Assembly (NCBI GenBank): GCA_003154775.1
Contig: PMES01000026.1
Location: forward strand, 1-64,000
Direction of reading: 5' to 3'
Source of the DNA: Acidobacteriota bacterium
GTDB lineage: Bacteria > Acidobacteriota > Terriglobia > Acidiferrales > UBA7541
DNA length: 64,000 bases
The notes beneath the pieces are model-generated. The model was not told the origin of the DNA. It did not search any database and saw only the letters and a program-made list of their open reading frames with translations. Shown here one piece after another: positions 61,883 through 64,000 of this stretch (the first letter of the stretch is position 1; each line of letters opens with the position of its first letter). The position numbers and the translations under genes are program-made.

Positions 61883-62578
61883 ATGAAGCGCATTCTGATC
61901 ATTGAAGACGATCGCGACATCGTCGAACTGGTCCGCTACAACCTTGCCAACGAGGGGTTTCAGGTGAACGCTGCCCTTGACGGTGCCTCCGGCCTGTCGT
62001 CGCTCAAGAAAACGCCGCCGGACCTACTGCTGCTGGACTTGATGCTGCCAAAGATTTCAGGGCTGGAAATCTGCCGGGAAGTGCGCAAGGACGAATCGCT
62101 GAACCGCTTACCCATACTGATGCTGACCGCGCGAGGCGACGAAGCCGACCGCGTGGTGGGATTGGAGATGGGCGCGGACGATTACGTCACCAAGCCCTTC
62201 AGCCCGCGGGAATTGATTGCGCGGGTGAAGGCGCTTTTGCGGCGGGCCGAGCCGCCCGCGGAATCACCGCGGATCATTGAGGTTGGCAAGCTGGCGATCA
62301 ATCCAGCATCGTACCGTGTCAGCCAATCCGGGAAGCCCGTACCGCTGAGCACGCTGGAATTCCGCTTGCTGTATTACCTGGCTTCGCGCCCCAATCGCGT
62401 CTTTACTCGAGATCAGTTGCTCGATGCCGTCTGGGGCACGGATCGATTCGTCACCCCGCGCAGCGTGGATGTGTACGTGCGGCGGCTGCGGGAGAAAATC
62501 GAACCCGATCCGGAGAACCCCCTGCACCTGAAAACGGTGCGCGGCGCGGGCTACTTATTCGAGACACGTGCAGCGTAA
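61883..62578 (+). CDS. phoB: OmpR/PhoB-family response regulator
   Basis: The 231-residue protein begins MKRILIIEDDRDIVELVRYN with acidic Asp9-Asp10, phospho-acceptor Asp52 (LLLLDLMLP), Lys104 (YVTKPF), and the winged-helix DNA-binding domain (FRLLYYLASRPNRVFTRDQLLDAVWG). It is closest to PhoB by its layout and its neighbour, a PhoR-like kinase whose GTG lies inside the last codons. The phosphate-response role is inferred from the pair; no pst genes are visible. Confidence 0.9.
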   Translation: MKRILIIEDDRDIVELVRYNLANEGFQVNAALDGASGLSSLKKTPPDLLLLDLMLPKISGLEICREVRKDESLNRLPILMLTARGDEADRVVGLEMGADDYVTKPFSPRELIARVKALLRRAEPPAESPRIIEVGKLAINPASYRVSQSGKPVPLSTLEFRLLYYLASRPNRVFTRDQLLDAVWGTDRFVTPRSVDVYVRRLREKIEPDPENPLHLKTVRGAGYLFETRAA

Positions 62579-64000
62579 ACTTTTTTGGAAACTCGCGCTG
62601 ACTTTTCTGGCGCTTCTGCTGAGCGTATTGCTCGCGGTGGATTTCCTCGCCGAACGAGCCCTGCGAGGCAGCTACCAGAACGACGTATTTAACCAACTGA
62701 AGGCCATTGCGCGGGTCCTACCGTTCGAGCAGTTGCATTTCTCGAGCTTTCCGCCGGAAACCCCGGAAGATCTTGCCGTGATGAAGCACTGGGTTGCCGA
62801 CGCGGCCAAGAGCGGCGCGCGGATAAGCGTGATCACGGCGGATGGCCGTGTGATTGCGGACTCGCAATCCGAAACGCAGACAATGGAATCACACGCGGAC
62901 CGCCCGGAGGTGCTGGAGGCGCTACGGAGTGGTGAGGGCAGGTCCACGCGGACGAGTGTTTCGGTGAAGCAGCCACTGCTGTACTACGCGGAGCGATACA
63001 ACCTTTCGGGAGGTGTGCCGGTGGTGGTGCGGCTGGCCCTGCCGCTGGAGGCGGTTGATGAGACGCTGGGAAATTTCCGGCGCAACCTCTGGCTGTGGTC
63101 GCTGGTGATCCTGATTCTTGCGGGGGCCATTTCCTTGCTGGTGTCGAGGTCGTTCACCGAACGCGTGGAGCGGTTGCGCGAATTCTCGCGGCGCGTGGCC
63201 GAAGGCGATTTCCGGCCGCTGGCTGCGGATGGGACAGGAGACACGCTGGAAGCGTTGGGGTACTCACTGAACCAGACGGCTGCGCGCATGGACCAGACGA
63301 TTCGCACCTTGACGGAGGAGCGCAATCTGTCTTCCGCGATTCTGGGTTCGATGGTGGAAGGAGTCGCGGTGGTGAACGGTGGCGAGCGCCTGGTGTTCGC
63401 GAATCCGGGATTTGCGTCGATTCTGGGTCTCGATGTGCCGCCCATGTCCGGAAGTTCGCTACTGGAGGTGGTGCGCCAGACGGAGCTGATCGAGGCGGTG
63501 CGCCGGGTGCACGCCGGAGAGCCACGCGTGGAAGCGGAAATCGTGACGGGGACACTGCGGCAGCACTTTTTTGCGGCGACTGTTGCGGCGGTGCGCGCGG
63601 GAGAGACCTCTGGCGCGGTGATCGTGCTGCACGACATCACGGCATTACGGAAATTGGAACGAATCCGGCGAGACTTCGTGGCCAACGTATCGCATGAGTT
63701 CCGCACGCCGCTGACGGCGATCCAGGGATTTGCGGAAACGCTGCTTGCGGGAGCCGTGAACGACCCGCAGAACCGCGACCGGTTTCTGGGGATCATCCTG
63801 GAGCATGCGCGGCGATTGGCGCGGCTGACGGAAGACCTGCTGAAATTGTCGCAGATGGATGCGGAGCGGCTGGAGCTGGAGCTGCGCCCGGTCAGCGTGG
63901 CGCAATTGGTGGAATCCTGCTACGAAACCGCGCGCCACCAAGCCGCAGAAAAGGAGCTAAATCTTTCCCTGGACCTGCCGGAAGGGCTGCCCGATGTTTC
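62568..64000 (+). CDS. phoR: PhoR-like sensor histidine kinase (partial, cut by the window end)
   Basis: The frame starts at GTG 62568, overlapping phoB by 11 bases, and is open to the window end (477 residues). Helix 1 (about 8-28), a periplasmic part (30-170) with a TADGRVIADSQ region, helix 2 (about 172-194), HAMP-like segment, a PAS domain (MVEGVAVVNGGERLVFANPGF) and the HisKA box with phosphorylated His376 in NVSHEFRTPLTAIQGF are all visible. The ATPase domain is missing only because the window ends. It pairs with PhoB. Confidence 0.92.
   Translation, partial: MQRKLFWKLALTFLALLLSVLLAVDFLAERALRGSYQNDVFNQLKAIARVLPFEQLHFSSFPPETPEDLAVMKHWVADAAKSGARISVITADGRVIADSQSETQTMESHADRPEVLEALRSGEGRSTRTSVSVKQPLLYYAERYNLSGGVPVVVRLALPLEAVDETLGNFRRNLWLWSLVILILAGAISLLVSRSFTERVERLREFSRRVAEGDFRPLAADGTGDTLEALGYSLNQTAARMDQTIRTLTEERNLSSAILGSMVEGVAVVNGGERLVFANPGFASILGLDVPPMSGSSLLEVVRQTELIEAVRRVHAGEPRVEAEIVTGTLRQHFFAATVAAVRAGETSGAVIVLHDITALRKLERIRRDFVANVSHEFRTPLTAIQGFAETLLAGAVNDPQNRDRFLGIILEHARRLARLTEDLLKLSQMDAERLELELRPVSVAQLVESCYETARHQAAEKELNLSLDLPEGLPDV

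Overview
The window looks like a chromosomal segment of a moderately GC-rich, Gram-negative soil bacterium, most likely an Acidobacteriota. That placement is inference from protein style, the CPCGC-type tail of the first gene, lipoprotein and TolC/HlyD envelope genes, and abundant short intergenic palindromes; no rRNA or tRNA gene was found to confirm it. The DNA is mostly housekeeping and metabolic genes separated by repeat-rich spacers.

Left part (1-20 kb): a partial CPCGC-type protein, a secreted RidA homologue, a drug-efflux locus (a TolC family protein with an N-terminal STAS domain, an EmrA/HlyD adaptor and only a 40-codon stub of the EmrB permease), an ECF sigma factor, a di-haem cytochrome c peroxidase, three secreted hydrolases (C45/phospholipase-B type, CocE type, nucleotide-pyrophosphatase type), TypA, and a type III polyketide synthase operon with an isoprenylcysteine-methyltransferase-like membrane protein. 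Next come small proteins, a 2,4-dienoyl-CoA-reductase-like SDR and a VapBC-type toxin-antitoxin pair with a palindromic operator.

Middle (20-29 kb): the translation block thrS-infC-rpmI-rplT-pheS-pheT, with a rare-codon start on infC, a structured insertion between rpmI and rplT, and a PheT lacking the usual tRNA-binding (EMAPII-like) domain. It is followed by zapA and an aldo/keto reductase on the other strand. From 29 to 34 kb lies a defence islet: a single-protein type ISP/IIG restriction-modification enzyme beside 1.4 kb of repeats without a gene.

Replication block (34-47 kb): ymdB, a beta-propeller protein, dnaA, an SDR gene, a candidate oriC, dnaN, an ORF6N protein with striking palindromes, gyrB, two small unknown genes and gyrA. 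DnaA-box-like sites occur before dnaA, in the AT-rich dnaA-dnaN gap and before gyrB. No recF is present in this cluster.

Right part (47-64 kb): a lactonase-type beta-propeller, a 2-oxoacid dehydrogenase E2, a Tat-exported GH51 arabinofuranosidase flanked by direct repeats, a DUF3037 gene paired with a HipA-like kinase, a histone-H1-like protein, an MltD-like lytic transglycosylase, an operon of ABC ATPase, FtsX/MacB-type permease and esterase with overlapping stop/start codons, a membrane-anchored methyltransferase, L-rhamnose mutarotase, and a PhoB/PhoR two-component pair whose kinase runs off the window end.

The best leads for something undescribed are the STAS-TolC fusion, the HipA-like kinase/DUF3037 pair, the ORF6N gene with a palindrome in both promoter and coding region, the orphan near-consensus promoter reading into tandem repeats at 12.9 kb, and unlisted small genes at 18.06 kb and 43.85 kb.
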